Assembly (NCBI RefSeq): GCF_016587355.1
Contig: NZ_BNJF01000004.1
Span: 1-64,000, forward strand
Reading direction: 5' to 3'
Length of the DNA: 64,000 nucleotides
Source of the DNA: Ktedonospora formicarum
Lineage (GTDB): Bacteria > Chloroflexota > Ktedonobacteria > Ktedonobacterales > Ktedonobacteraceae
Shown: one piece after another, positions 9,118 through 18,398 of the stretch
Layout: the number at the start of each line of letters is the position of its first letter
How positions within the stretch are numbered: the first letter of the stretch is position 1
The notes under the pieces: generated by a model
Databases searched by the model: none
What the model saw: the letters and a program-made list of their open reading frames with translations, nothing else
What the model was told of the DNA's origin: nothing
Translations under genes and position numbers: made by a program

Positions 9118-9744
9118 AAAATACTTGACAGACCTACAACCGACGTGCCGAAAATAATGGGAAGCACCTGATCGCGTTTCAGCATTTCCTCTTGGAGCAG
9201 CACCTGCTCCAACTGCTCCAAGGGCATCCGATGCTCGGTAAGTATCGTGTACGCTTGCCGGTGCGCCAGTTCAAGAAGTCCCTCCACCTCTGCGTCCATT
9301 CGCTCTGCTGCCGCCTCTGAATACATCCGACTCTGTCCTTCCAATGCCCGCTGGTCAAGGAAAGCATTCTCCCCATCTAAATCATAGGCTACCAGACCGG
9401 TCATCTCACCCATACCCCATTCAATCACCATACGCCGAGCCAGACGTGTTGCCTCTTTAAGGTCATTTTCCGCTCCCGAGGCGATCTCACCGAGAGCCAC
9501 CTCTTCTCCCGTACGACCCTCTATCGACCCGCATCTTGCCCCGACACGCTGCCATCAGCGCGGCCTCGTTCACCAGGTTGGCCAAATCGGCCCCCGAAAA
9601 GCTCGACGTTCTACGAGCCAGTTCTTCCAGGTTTACATCTGCCGTAAGAGGAACGTGACGTGTGTGGATGCGGAGAATCGCTTCTCTGCCGCGCCGCTCT
9701 GGCCGATCGACTACCACCTGACGATCGAAACGACCAGGGCGCAG
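9118..9744 (-). pseudogene. ftsH: ftsH-like AAA+ metalloprotease remnant
   Basis: Reading leftward from 9744, LRPGRFDRQVVVDRPERRGRE and SSFSGADLANLVNEAALMAA are the sensor/second-region-of-homology and lid of an FtsH AAA+ domain. A frameshift near 9490-9520 follows. After it comes the C-terminal protease part: LARRMVIEWGMGEMTGLVAY and RQAYTILTEHRMPLEQL. The Walker A/B part is missing and the HEAGH zinc site between the two pieces is deleted, so this is non-functional. The 5' side ends abruptly at unrelated sequence and the 3' side abuts the IS256 remnant. Confidence 0.85.
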
Positions 9745-10297
9745 AACAAGTCCGAACGGATGTCCATATTCTCGACGTGATCCGACTCGCCTACGGAATC
9801 GCCCTGGTAAATGAACGCGCGTCCGATTCTGATGGGGCCAACCGCATGCTCGATCTCGTTCGTCATCGCTGGAATCAAAACAAAGCCGAGTCGGGACTGA
9901 AAGATGTTATGTCACCTCTCGGCGAGGAGCCAATCCTCTTGACGACGGTGTGCGCTTGTTGAGTATGCACATCGGCTTCGCTGGAAAGTCGAAAGGCAAT
10001 CTTGGGGGAGGGCCAACCTTGGAACGTTCTCTCAACGGGCATGGATGCCCAGTACCAGCGAAGCTGACATAGATCGCAAAGGAGATGGGAAACGTCAAAC
10101 ACCTATTGTAAACACAAGATGTCCCCTGCGCTGCCCTCACCCACTTCCCGAAATAGTGCGAACCATTCGTCTCTGGGGCTACTTCTCTCAATTCTCCAGA
10201 GTTAATTTCCCTGTTTCGCGCTGATTTCGTCCGTTTCGCCTCAAAAAGTGTGCTGATGCGCACCCAATTTACTATTTGGATACATTACTCCACCTTG
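9745..10297. other. Unassigned stretch between ftsH remnant and kinase remnant
   Basis: About 550 bases. On the minus strand a segment around 9770-9890 looks protein-like (IEHAVGPIRIGRAFIYQGDS), but it has no start or domain I can name. It is probably another truncated gene. Confidence 0.3.
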
Positions 10298-10319
10298 GCA
10301 ATCCTTGTGAAAGGATTGC
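10298..10319 (+). terminator. 9-bp hairpin followed by T-rich sequence
   Basis: GCAATCCTT-GTGA-AAGGATTGC is followed by TGATATTATTTTAGTTT, which resembles a rho-independent terminator in the + direction. Confidence 0.5.
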
Positions 10320-10353
10320 TGATATTATTTTAGTTTAAACGTCAAAGAAAAGG

Positions 10354-11060
10354 AAAGACGAGTTTATTTCTCTCGCAAGTCATGAGCTGAAAACACCATT
10401 AACTGCCCTCAAAATGCTTCTCCATCTGCTTAGGAAGAAGTTGAAACAAAAAGAGTACAAGGAAGTAACACCCATACTCTCTCGTATGGAGGCACAAGTC
10501 ACGACCTTAACGCAATTGATCAATGATCTGCTGGATGTCTCCAAAATTCAGATGGAGAGATTCGACTACACTGACGAACAGCTTGATATTGATGCTGTGA
10601 TACGTGAGGTGGTAGAAACACTCTAGCAAACAACCACTACACATACATTGCGCCTGTATGGAACAACTCATCAGTACATCGTGGCGGATAAACGCCGGAT
10701 CGCGCAAGTCTTCACCAACCTCATCAGGAATGCGATCAAATATTCGTCACAAGCAAACGCCGTTGATGTCTGGGTACATGCAACATGCGTCACACGATAT
10801 CGTTGTAATCAAGATACAGGATTATGGTGTTGGCATCCCCAAGGAGTTTCAAAGTACGGTCGTTGAACGCTTCAATCGGGGGAGCGATGGTGCGAGTGAG
10901 AAAATCTTTCCTGGTCTGGGTATGGGAGAATCCACATTGCAAAAAAAATCGTCAAGCATTATGGTAGGACAATCACGGTGGAAAGTGCGGAAGGAAAAAA
11001 ACATCGTTTACGGTCTCTCACCCTCTACAACACAAACGGACGCTACAGAATATTTAGATC
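10354..11060 (+). pseudogene. Histidine kinase core, multiply frameshifted
   Basis: Starts without an N-terminus at KDEFISLASHELKTPLTALK, the H-box of a HisKA domain. It runs through TQLINDLLDVSKIQMER to a TAG at 10624-10626. The same frame continues with VADKRRIAQVFTNLIRNAIK (the N box). Near 10790 the reading passes to the next frame (IQDYGVGIPKEF, the G1 box, and VERFNRGSDG). A later frame change gives IHIAKKIVKHYG and FTVSHPL, the end of the ATPase domain. One nonsense change and at least two indels make it a clear pseudogene of a cytoplasmic sensor kinase. Confidence 0.85.
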
Positions 11061-11105
11061 TGCTTCCCTCACATGACTATACTAGCATTGAAAGGGGAAG
11101 CATGC

Positions 11106-11357
11106 ATGAGTACTGTCCAATTTGTTCGAGATTTGTTTGGCGATCAGGAGATCTTCGCAATCAAAGAGTGGGTTGGTCCCAATGGCGAGATGGGGGTCTA
11201 CTGCTCCCAAGCGATGGGCCATTTGTATCTGTTGATCTTCATCCAAGCGCAACATCTGCACTATACTCATCAGTACCTTGATACTGAACGCTCTCTGGCT
11301 CTGCGTGATGCCGAAATCATTGCCGTTTTTGCAGGCGCACAGGAAATCGTCGCCTAA
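11106..11357 (+). CDS. Hypothetical 83-residue protein
   Basis: Starts at the ATG at 11106, with AAAGGGGAAG as a ribosome site. It encodes a small protein (MSTVQFVRDLFGDQEIFAIK..., then LYLLIFIQAQHLHYTHQYLD) with no membrane segment and no motif I recognise. An alternative upstream start at 11073 lacks a ribosome site. Composition looks like real coding sequence. It lies between a kinase remnant and a broken small gene on the other strand. Function unknown. Confidence 0.4.
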   Translation: MSTVQFVRDLFGDQEIFAIKEWVGPNGEMGVYCSQAMGHLYLLIFIQAQHLHYTHQYLDTERSLALRDAEIIAVFAGAQEIVA

Positions 11358-11428
11358 CACGCCCTCACACAACGAGATCGCTTACACGAAACGCCGAGCG
11401 AACTCATCATGACTTCCCTGCACGCCTT

Positions 11429-11704
11429 CTAATCATCGATCCCCCAAGCGCAGGATTCCCGCAGAAGATACAGCTTTTGCTCTTCAGCCGTAATCTCGTT
11501 ATAGAGCGCGTGCTCCTCACGCGTAAGGTAATCCACACGATGCAGCACCCGAAAAAATACTTGCACGCTCTGGAAATCGCTCACGCGGTCCTGGTAATAC
11601 AAAATTTCGTCATCCAGTGCATCAATACGCTCCGCTAATTGATCAATGTGGCGCAGGAGCTGTGCCTATTCTGGGGTATGAGGGCATAAATTACAATACT
11701 GCAT
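11429..11704 (-). pseudogene. Small hypothetical gene with early amber codon
   Basis: ATG at 11704 follows GGAGGAGGCAA, a strong ribosome site. The frame reads MQYCNLCPHTPE, then TAG, then continues unbroken with AQLLRHIDQLAERIDALDDE, FQSVQVFFRVLHRVDYLTR and LYNEITAEEQKLYLLRESCA to a stop at 11429. The product would be 91 residues, helical and charged. The strong ribosome site and the long open frame after the TAG show that this was a gene and that codon 13 is a nonsense mutation. I do not recognise the family. Confidence 0.6.
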
Positions 11705-11804
11705 TTGCCTCCTCCTATGTGAACACTCATTTTCAATGTGCCTGCTCCTCTCAGCTATTCGTTCTCTACGCTCGACCACTCTGCGCTCAGAGAAACATGT
11801 TTGC

Positions 11805-12845
11805 CTACTTAAAAGCTGGCAATACATTCTGTGCGATACGTTCAAGATTTTCCACGACGGTCTGGTGGGGAACTCCTGGCGGGTGAAACCAGAAGCATAG
11901 TTCGCTAAAGGGAACCTGAGCCTGGAGGTTCTGTAAGCGTTTGACCACATTGTCTGGCGTATCCACTAGAAAATGCTCGCGCTTAAACGATTTGGGATCA
12001 GGCTCCGGCGGCATAGGCTTTCCCACATCTTTCCCCATCTTAGCATAGACATATTGCCGATAAGCCAGAGAGGGAGCAAGCAACGTCACCCAATCGCACT
12101 CAGGGTCATCGCTGACCCATAGATGGGTACTCAAAACGATGGGAAAAGACGTGGAATCACGACCATACTTCTTCAAGTGAGACTGCAACACGTGCCACTG
12201 ATTCACCACCTCTTGTTCAGGAGCATCGGAGAGGAAACCCGATGCCAGGAATCCGTCAGCAAGGCGTGCCACACGGTCAAGCGCAACTTCCGTATTGGCA
12301 CCCATGTAAATCGGTAAACGCGCCCCCTGTGCTGGCTGGGGTGTCATCGGAAGGGGAGCCCCATTATACCCATCAGGGACGCGCTCCCCTCGGAAGGCTG
12401 CCCGAAGATAAGGAATCGCTTCTTCCATGCGTTTCTTGCGCTGGCTGCGCGGCACACCAAAGGCGGCGAACTCGTGAGGTACATATCCCAGCCCCACTCC
12501 CAGCGTGAAACGCCCTTTGCTAAGTACATCCAGCACAGCCACCTCCTCAGCCAGAAGGCGAACGGGCCAGAGTGGTAGAAGCAGTAAATTTGTACCAAGA
12601 TGAAGATGTTCAGCACGAGCAGCTATATGAGCCAAAAATGTAAGAGGAGCTGGAAGATAGCCGTCATCAAAGCCATGATGCTCCGAGGCCCATACGCCAT
12701 GAAAACCAAGCTGGTCGGCATGGCAAAATTCACCCATAAGCTCTTCATAAGTTGTAGTTGTTACCGGTTGACCCGCCGTCGTTCGGCCATCACTCCACAG
12801 AGAGAAGCGCAGCCTCCTATGCGTTTCATTCGCTTTCTTTTCCAA
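11805..12845 (-). CDS. Luciferase-like (LLM class) flavin-dependent oxidoreductase
   Basis: A 346-residue bacterial-luciferase-fold enzyme that would use reduced FMN or F420. Typical features are the N-terminal strand LRFSLWSDGRT, the helix and strand LGFHGVWASEHHGFDDGYLP, HLGTNLLLLPLWPVRLLAEEVAVL (read in parts), the phosphate-binding GRFTLGVGLGYVPHEFAAFG, and RLPIYMGANTEVALDRVARL late in the barrel. Length is normal and the frame is intact. The substrate cannot be assigned; family members oxidise alkanes, aldehydes, thiols or aromatic compounds. It stands alone between decayed genes and has about 770 bases of apparently non-coding DNA behind its start. Confidence 0.87.
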   Translation of the reverse strand: MEKKANETHRRLRFSLWSDGRTTAGQPVTTTTYEELMGEFCHADQLGFHGVWASEHHGFDDGYLPAPLTFLAHIAARAEHLHLGTNLLLLPLWPVRLLAEEVAVLDVLSKGRFTLGVGLGYVPHEFAAFGVPRSQRKKRMEEAIPYLRAAFRGERVPDGYNGAPLPMTPQPAQGARLPIYMGANTEVALDRVARLADGFLASGFLSDAPEQEVVNQWHVLQSHLKKYGRDSTSFPIVLSTHLWVSDDPECDWVTLLAPSLAYRQYVYAKMGKDVGKPMPPEPDPKSFKREHFLVDTPDNVVKRLQNLQAQVPFSELCFWFHPPGVPHQTVVENLERIAQNVLPAFK

Positions 12846-13620
12846 TTTTCTCTCCTCATAGTGAAGAATTATACTAAGAAAAATACTAGCACCTGATTCA
12901 ACTACAACCTTTCGTTCACGTCTGATGCTGGCGTTGAAGTTCTTTACTTGGAATAGCTCACCAATTCATTGCAAGAATGTGATCAAAGCCCTATATGATG
13001 TGCGCTGTGTAGCCTGATTCGTGCTTCTATCGGAAGAACTACTCAGAGCCATAGTAACAGACGGCTTTTCTTGGCTGGGGGTAATTGCATTCTGCAATTC
13101 ACCAGGCTGCTCCGTTTGTACAGCGGTTCCGGCTCTCCGTTTGGACTCTGATGTTGTATGTCTATCTTGCAGCATGGCACCCCCATTTTCGCCTCTCCCT
13201 CACGGCTACTACTGATCTAGATGAGTTACTTAGGGAAAGAGTCTCCCTCGATTTGGGTACTAAAGAAGAGGGATGTTATACATAACCTCTCTCTTAATGC
13301 CTGAGCTTGATGCATATAGCTCCGTCAATCGCCCCTCCTTGATGCTCTGCTTCCGAAACGATCCTTCAAAGAAAACCATATCATATGAGTACATAATTTT
13401 CTATAAATCATCGACATTGATGTAACAAATAATTATATGAATATGCTATGTCGCAAACCTATAATAACGCATACAAAGCTTGTAATATCGCGGCTTTTCT
13501 AATCTATTCAACTTAGCTGGTTCGCAGGATGGTAATATTCTAGGATTTGCAACTAATAGTTGAAATTATCAAATTTATTTTTAGAAATTTCGTCATTATG
13601 AGAGCTTCTTTTATAGATGA
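12846..13620. other. Intergenic region, no gene recognised
   Basis: 775 bases, AT-rich in its second half (13380-13620). It presumably carries the promoter of the oxidoreductase at its left end and the 3' region of the histidine kinase at its right end. Short open frames at 12966-13285 show no protein character. Confidence 0.45.
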
Positions 13621-15471
13621 TTAGTCGGCTTTCTCTTGAGTGGTCTCGACAATTGGTAGGGCAAACCAGAATGTTGTGCCATGACCAGAGTCACTTTGCA
13701 TGCCAACGTGCCCATGATGATGCTCAATAAAGGCCTTGCAAATGTAGAGTTCTAGGCCTAAGCCAAGATCTAATTCATGTTGTACCGCAACCCCCTGCGT
13801 GCGATAAAATCGATCCCATACGTGCTCTTGCTCCTGTAGCGAAATGCCAGCCCCTTGACTATGTACTGAAATACGCGCCAATGTGCCCTCTCTCGCGACT
13901 TGAGTACGCACGGGGAAATCTCTTGGTGAATAGGTAAGGGCATTCTTCAGGTAAATGATAAGCACCCGGCGAATACTTTTCTCGTCAACGATAACGGGGA
14001 TGACTTCGCTGGAAGGCGTAATTTCTAGAAGAATCTTATGATCTAGTATCCGCTCCTGCTGCTCTCGCACAGTTTCTTGAACAATCTGAGTTAGATTGCA
14101 TAATTTCATGTGCAACATAAGCGTATTGGTCTGAATACGAGCATCATCTATCATGTTTTGGATCATCCCCTCTTGCAAATGTGCACTTTGCGCAGCTTGC
14201 TCTAAGGGCTGGCGAAGGTACTCAAATCTCTGCGCGAGTATCTCTGGATGATCCCTAGCTTGACGTTGTAAAACATCTAAACGATGCAGAGCTAACTGGA
14301 GATTGCCGATAATGGCGGTTAGAGGGGTTCTTAATTCGTGGCTGGCAAGATACAGAAATTCATTAATGATTTTATCTGCTTCCTGGCGCATGAGTGCTTT
14401 GCCACGCGTTCCATTCAGTTGATTCAACGCACTGACACACCCAATCACAAATACTATCAAAGTTGCAACAGATTTCGCTAACGTGATCTCTTCAGGAGTA
14501 TAGGCGTTGTCAGAATCGCTTCTGGCTATAAGCATTATTCCCGCTAATTGTTTGTCAACAAAAAGGGGGACATGCAGTGTCAACAAACCATTCCTATCAG
14601 AGCGCTCATAAAATGGGAGATGGATACGCGAGTATGGCAAAATGACAATCTCACCTGAATATAGTTTGGCTCTAATCTGCTCGTCATAGAAGTCAGCAAG
14701 AGAGTAACGCCCACTGTTCTCGCGCCGAATCTGTTCCTGCTCCGGCTCGAGTCCGCTCACAGCAACGTAATAGAGGTGATTCTCAGGCGGCCTGAGAGAG
14801 AGAAGCATAACCAACTTACAGCGTAGTATCTGAAGCACCAGGTTAGTCAATTGCTGCCCAATGTAATGCATACTTGGAGGAAGCAGGAACGGCCCTTGCT
14901 CCTCACGTGGGAGAAGATCAACAATGGTAGGAAGACAGGTGATTGCAGTGAGCAAAGAAAGCAACGCCTGCAGGGATTGATTGCTTTTTTGATATTGTAG
15001 TTCTTTTTGGCGAAGCTCTGTCACATCGTGAAAGACGTGGATCATTCCTCTCTTTTGCTTCCTCTGATCGAAAATAGGCACAGAACGAACTTGCACATAT
15101 GCCTTCCGCCCTGAAGGAGTTTTGATAGATATAGTGTGCACGTCACCAGCATCAGAGGTTTGATCTTGTACCAATGTAGTTGGGCGTTGATCTCCATTGT
15201 GAATGACATAATGGGAGAGAAAGTGGTTATAGTCTGCTCCGAGATAGGATGTTTCTCCAGAAATTTCAAACATTGCCAGCGCTGCAGGATTGATTAGCAC
15301 AATCACATTATCAGGGTCACAAATAATAATGCCATCTGCGATTGATGTGACGGCGGCCTTGAATAAACTCATTGGCGCAACAATCTTGGATCGTTTCTGC
15401 TTTGACATAGCACAGCAATCGTTATGCTGGTAACCCTTGTCCACTTGAAGTTCCATTCTGCTTTCGCTCAT
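13621..15471 (-). CDS. PAS-GAF sensor histidine kinase
   Basis: A 616-residue cytoplasmic sensor kinase; no membrane segment is evident. Order: PAS domain at about residues 35-150 (VTSIADGIIICDPDNVIVL, then VRSVPIFDQRKQKRGMIHV), GAF-like domain at about 165-355 (YSLADFYDEQIRAKLYSGEI, LTLHVPLFVDKQLAGIML), HisKA with the phospho-accepting His near residue 377 (LASHELRTPLTAIIGN), and a C-terminal ATPase. In the ATPase the N box LIIYLKNALTYSPRDF and G2 box LGLGLELYICKAF are present. The G1 box reads SQGAGISLQEQEHVWDRF, where the usual D-x-G-x-G is changed to SQGAGIS, so ATP binding may be unusual. No partner response regulator is adjacent. A shorter start within the first 20 codons is possible. 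Confidence 0.87.
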   Translation of the reverse strand: MSESRMELQVDKGYQHNDCCAMSKQKRSKIVAPMSLFKAAVTSIADGIIICDPDNVIVLINPAALAMFEISGETSYLGADYNHFLSHYVIHNGDQRPTTLVQDQTSDAGDVHTISIKTPSGRKAYVQVRSVPIFDQRKQKRGMIHVFHDVTELRQKELQYQKSNQSLQALLSLLTAITCLPTIVDLLPREEQGPFLLPPSMHYIGQQLTNLVLQILRCKLVMLLSLRPPENHLYYVAVSGLEPEQEQIRRENSGRYSLADFYDEQIRAKLYSGEIVILPYSRIHLPFYERSDRNGLLTLHVPLFVDKQLAGIMLIARSDSDNAYTPEEITLAKSVATLIVFVIGCVSALNQLNGTRGKALMRQEADKIINEFLYLASHELRTPLTAIIGNLQLALHRLDVLQRQARDHPEILAQRFEYLRQPLEQAAQSAHLQEGMIQNMIDDARIQTNTLMLHMKLCNLTQIVQETVREQQERILDHKILLEITPSSEVIPVIVDEKSIRRVLIIYLKNALTYSPRDFPVRTQVAREGTLARISVHSQGAGISLQEQEHVWDRFYRTQGVAVQHELDLGLGLELYICKAFIEHHHGHVGMQSDSGHGTTFWFALPIVETTQEKAD

Positions 15472-15694
15472 TCATCGTGGCCATCTTTTATGAAATGAAT
15501 GAGCATCTTTTTATACTGCTGTGTTGATAGACAATACATTGTACAGTTTATGGAGAAGAAGCCAAGAGCTTTCTTCTTCCAGTGTGAACTTCCTACAAAA
15601 ACGGGGCAATCGTTATTAACAACTGTATTTTGCTGCTGTCAATCCCAGTGTTTTTTCTTTTGCATAGGCTGGTGATAGAAAGGAGTTGAGACAG

Positions 15695-15985
15695 ATGAAC
15701 TACGCGTTGATCAACTTACAAAAAATACGAGCTATCGTTAATGCTCTAGCACAATACGCGGATACAGTTGATTCGCTAGAAACAAATATCAAATTGATGG
15801 CTCAAGGGCCTCCTTCCGAAGACATGTTCGCATCCGCTGAACATGACCTAGAAGGCATGGAAGTGACATTTCGCGAGGCTGAAAAGCTCGCTAGAACCAT
15901 TCGGGAAGAAATCGACGAACAACATTGGAGGGTAAAAAAGATCAAAGAGAAAAAGGAAAAAGATAGGAATAAGAACCAGGTTTAA
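15695..15985 (+). CDS. Hypothetical coiled-coil protein, 96 residues
   Basis: The ATG at 15695 is preceded by AAAGGAG at a spacing of 9 bases, which fixes the start. The protein is helical throughout (MNYALINLQKIRAIVNALAQ, DSLETNIKLMAQG) and ends in a strongly charged tail rich in Lys and Glu (KKIKEKKEKDRNKNQ). That fits a small coiled-coil protein, possibly a binding partner of something larger. It is divergent from the histidine kinase at 15471. The stop codon lies inside a 13-bp hairpin that probably ends transcription. No known domain. Confidence 0.6.
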   Translation: MNYALINLQKIRAIVNALAQYADTVDSLETNIKLMAQGPPSEDMFASAEHDLEGMEVTFREAEKLARTIREEIDEQHWRVKKIKEKKEKDRNKNQV

Positions 15986-16003
15986 GCCCAGTTCTTATTC
16001 CTA
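15964..16003. terminator. 13-bp perfect hairpin spanning the stop codon
   Basis: TAGGAATAAGAAC (15964-15976) pairs with GTTCTTATTCCTA (15991-16003) around a 14-base loop that includes the TAA of the upstream gene. It lies between convergent genes and may work in both directions. Confidence 0.6.
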
Positions 16004-16066
16004 CCCACATTTACCACTACACAATCCATAACACTCTCCCCTATTGCAATTAATGCACTTTTACGT

Positions 16067-16600
16067 CTATACAACGGCATTGATCGCCGTCAGGAGAGTT
16101 TGAAGATCATAAACACCTTCGTAACGTAAACCATTAAAGAAGAAGGTGGGTGTATACCGTTTACACCACTTTGCGCTCTGCTTAGGAGATCCTTAATCAC
16201 GTGATCTGCATACTTGTGCTCAGTCAGTTCCCTTACGAACCTATCCTTATCGAGGTCAAGTGAGGTTGCGTAGAAGACTAAATGCGTATTATCGAGGGCC
16301 CGCTGATGCTCGAAGAGGATATCATGCATTGCCCAGAACTTACCCTGGGCGCCAGCGGCTTCCGCCGCTTCCGCAGCCCGCTCGGCATGGGGATGGATCT
16401 GGATGAGTGGGAAATGACGAAAGGCGAAACGTAGCTGATCTCCTAATAATTGCAGAACCTCTTTAATAATGAGATGAGCCATGCCACAATATGGGCACTC
16501 ATAATCTCCGTATTCTACTAAAATCACAGGGGCTCTCTCTGGTCCCAACACGTGATCTTGCTTACTGGTGGAGTAAGCGTTGTAATATAGTAGCGCTCAT
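16067..16600 (-). pseudogene. DsbA-family thiol-disulfide oxidoreductase, frameshifted at both ends
   Basis: The middle reads as a DsbA-like thioredoxin-fold domain: APVILVEYGDYECPYCGMAH with the CPYC redox motif near the start, then FAFRHFPLIQIHPHAERAAE and LDLDKDRFVRELTEHKYADH. Near 16150 two extra bases shift the frame: the normal ending TPTFFFNGLRYEGVYDLQTL, then TAINAVV is present in the other frame and stops at 16067. At the 5' end the likely start at 16600 (MSATILQ) is also separated from QDHVLGPE by frame changes. Probably a dead gene. Without a signal peptide it resembles cytoplasmic DsbA/FrnE-type proteins common in soil bacteria. Confidence 0.75.
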
Positions 16601-16639
16601 CGACTGGAGTATTTGCGTGCTCAAAGAAACCAGCTAGCG

Positions 16640-16802
16640 CATTGGCGCTTCATCTAGTGTCGTTCTCCGAAACTGACCCAAACATGGACAGGCCACATTT
16701 GGTGTTCGGTTCCTGCTTCACAGCAGAGAGCAAGCCTTTCGCTCGTCTTACCCCTGCTCCACAGGCGTCACTTCCCGCAGAACGTGCGGTACGCCGTTTT
16801 CA
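16640..16802 (-). other. Possible right end / guide-RNA region of the IS605-type element
   Basis: The stretch after the TnpB stop reads, on the minus strand, GCTTGCTCTCTGCTGTGAAG then CAGGAACC, which resembles the structured 3' ends of IS605-family elements, where the TnpB guide RNA is encoded. The element boundary is not defined. Confidence 0.3.
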
Positions 16803-17971
16803 TCAGGCCAATGCCACCAAATTCCTGGCGGCGTTAGCGTCTCGATCTAGGATACTTCCACACTCCAGGCAGGCAAAGACCCGATCCGAAAGGGTGAGCG
16901 CCTCATTGACCCAGCCACAACACGAACAGGTTTTTGAAGAGGGTTCCCAACGGGAAGCCAGGACCACCTTCACCCCCGCTTGCTCTGCTTTGTAGAGGAT
17001 CTGCCGCTTGAACTCATACATCCCCACATCGGCGATGGCTCGGGCTAACCTGCGGTTCTTGAGCATACCTGCAATATGCAAATCCTCGAGGACGATCACA
17101 CGAGGCCGCTCTTGATCGGGCGCGGGTTCTCGCCACGATCTGTGCGGTCGCTTGGTGCAAGGCGTTTTGGCGAACATGGGCGATACGGGCGTGCATCCGA
17201 GCAAGTCGCATGCGTGCTTTCTGGCGATTGGCACTCCCTTTGGGCTTGCGGCTGTGGCGTCGCGAGGCTCGCTTGAGGGCGGTGATCTTCTTGCGCAATG
17301 CCTTGGGATTCTTGAAGGTCCGTCCATCAGAAAGCGTTGCCAGCATTTTTATCCCCAGGTCAACGCCAATGGCCTCGCCTGTGGCTGGTCGTGGGCCTTC
17401 TTCTTCCTCTCCCAGAGGTGGCAAATTATCTGCATGGGACGCATGGTGCACACAGATCGACACAGACCATCTGCCAGCTTTTTCGCTGATGGTCGCACTG
17501 CTGATCTTGACAGTGGTGGGCAAATAGCCATGCTCTTTGAGCCGAAGGACTCCCAGGCGAGGGACCTGGATAGCATCATGAAAGACCCGAATGGTGCCCG
17601 TGAAGCGGCATCCTCCAATGGCCTTCTTCCGGCTTTTGCGCGCGGGGATAGCCACACGTGCCATTCCATGTGCCCTCTTTCTTGAGCCGGCACTTGCGAA
17701 AAAAGTGCTTGAAGGCCTGATCCAGATCGCGGAGAGCCTCCTGGAAGGCGCATTGGCTGACCTCATACGCCCAAGGAATCTCACTGTGCTTCAAGGCATT
17801 GATCTCGCGATGCAGATCAATGGCGCTTGGGGTGGGCTGACCTGCCTTGTAGCAGGCTTGCTTACGTCGCAAGCCATAGTTGTACGCCCAACGAGCGGCT
17901 CCGGCATGTTTGCGGCACAGCGTCTGTTGGGTGTTGTTGAGGTCCAGTTCGACCCGATAGCCACGTGTCAT
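16803..17971 (-). pseudogene. tnpB: IS200/IS605-type TnpB (OrfB), two frameshifts
   Basis: The start at 17971 gives TRGYRVELDLNNTQQTLCRK and AARWAYNYGLRRKQACYKAG, the usual TnpB N-terminus. Near 17685 the reading moves to a second frame (ATGEAIGVDLGIKMLATLSD, with the first RuvC Asp). Near 17130 it moves to a third frame: PRVIVLEDLHIAGMLKNRRL has the RuvC Glu, SKTCSCCGWV and RVFACLECGS form the zinc ribbon, and LDRDANAARNLVAL has the last Asp. All catalytic parts are present but split, so no full nuclease can be made. No tnpA lies beside it. TnpB homologues are RNA-guided nucleases ancestral to Cas12. Confidence 0.88.
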
Positions 17972-18078
17972 GGGTGTTTCGCCCCTCTGCATCAAAAGTA
18001 TAACAAATAGACCAGAAAACCGTCGCTTTTGCAAGAAGGCAGAGGCGAATAGGCATATTTGTTCCTATTCGCTTACAT

Positions 18079-18300
18079 ATGTCTAAAGAATATAAAACTA
18101 GCTGTAGCCCCTCCGCCCATCTTAGCTGGGACGAGGCACTCGTTTTGAGCGTGGTCTGTTTTCATGGGCGTGGTATCTTGCTGCAAAACATGCCATTAGG
18201 AGATGCCTTCGCGCGCCTGGCTGCCATAGAAGCAGTATTGGGTCTGTTGATCGAGGCCAGCTGTATTGCGACCTTCACCCAGCGCTTCTTGGGAAAGTAA
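18079..18300 (+). CDS. Short protein, possible C-terminal piece of an ion-channel protein
   Basis: A 73-residue frame. Residues 28-73 (GRGILLQNMPLGDAFARLAA, then IEAVLGLLIEASCIATFTQR, F) look like the last helix of a two-helix potassium-channel-type domain and the end of a larger membrane protein. The first 25 residues differ in character and the pore segment is missing. It may be a remnant left by the adjacent TnpB element rather than a functional gene. No clear ribosome site. Confidence 0.35.
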   Translation: MSKEYKTSCSPSAHLSWDEALVLSVVCFHGRGILLQNMPLGDAFARLAAIEAVLGLLIEASCIATFTQRFLGK

Positions 18301-18398
18301 GAGTCTGATACTCTGAAGCTCTTTTTGGAGAAACGCCTAACAGGCGAGCTACGTGTTTACTTGGACGGAGTCCAGCAAGCAGAAAAGAGGATGAGGCT

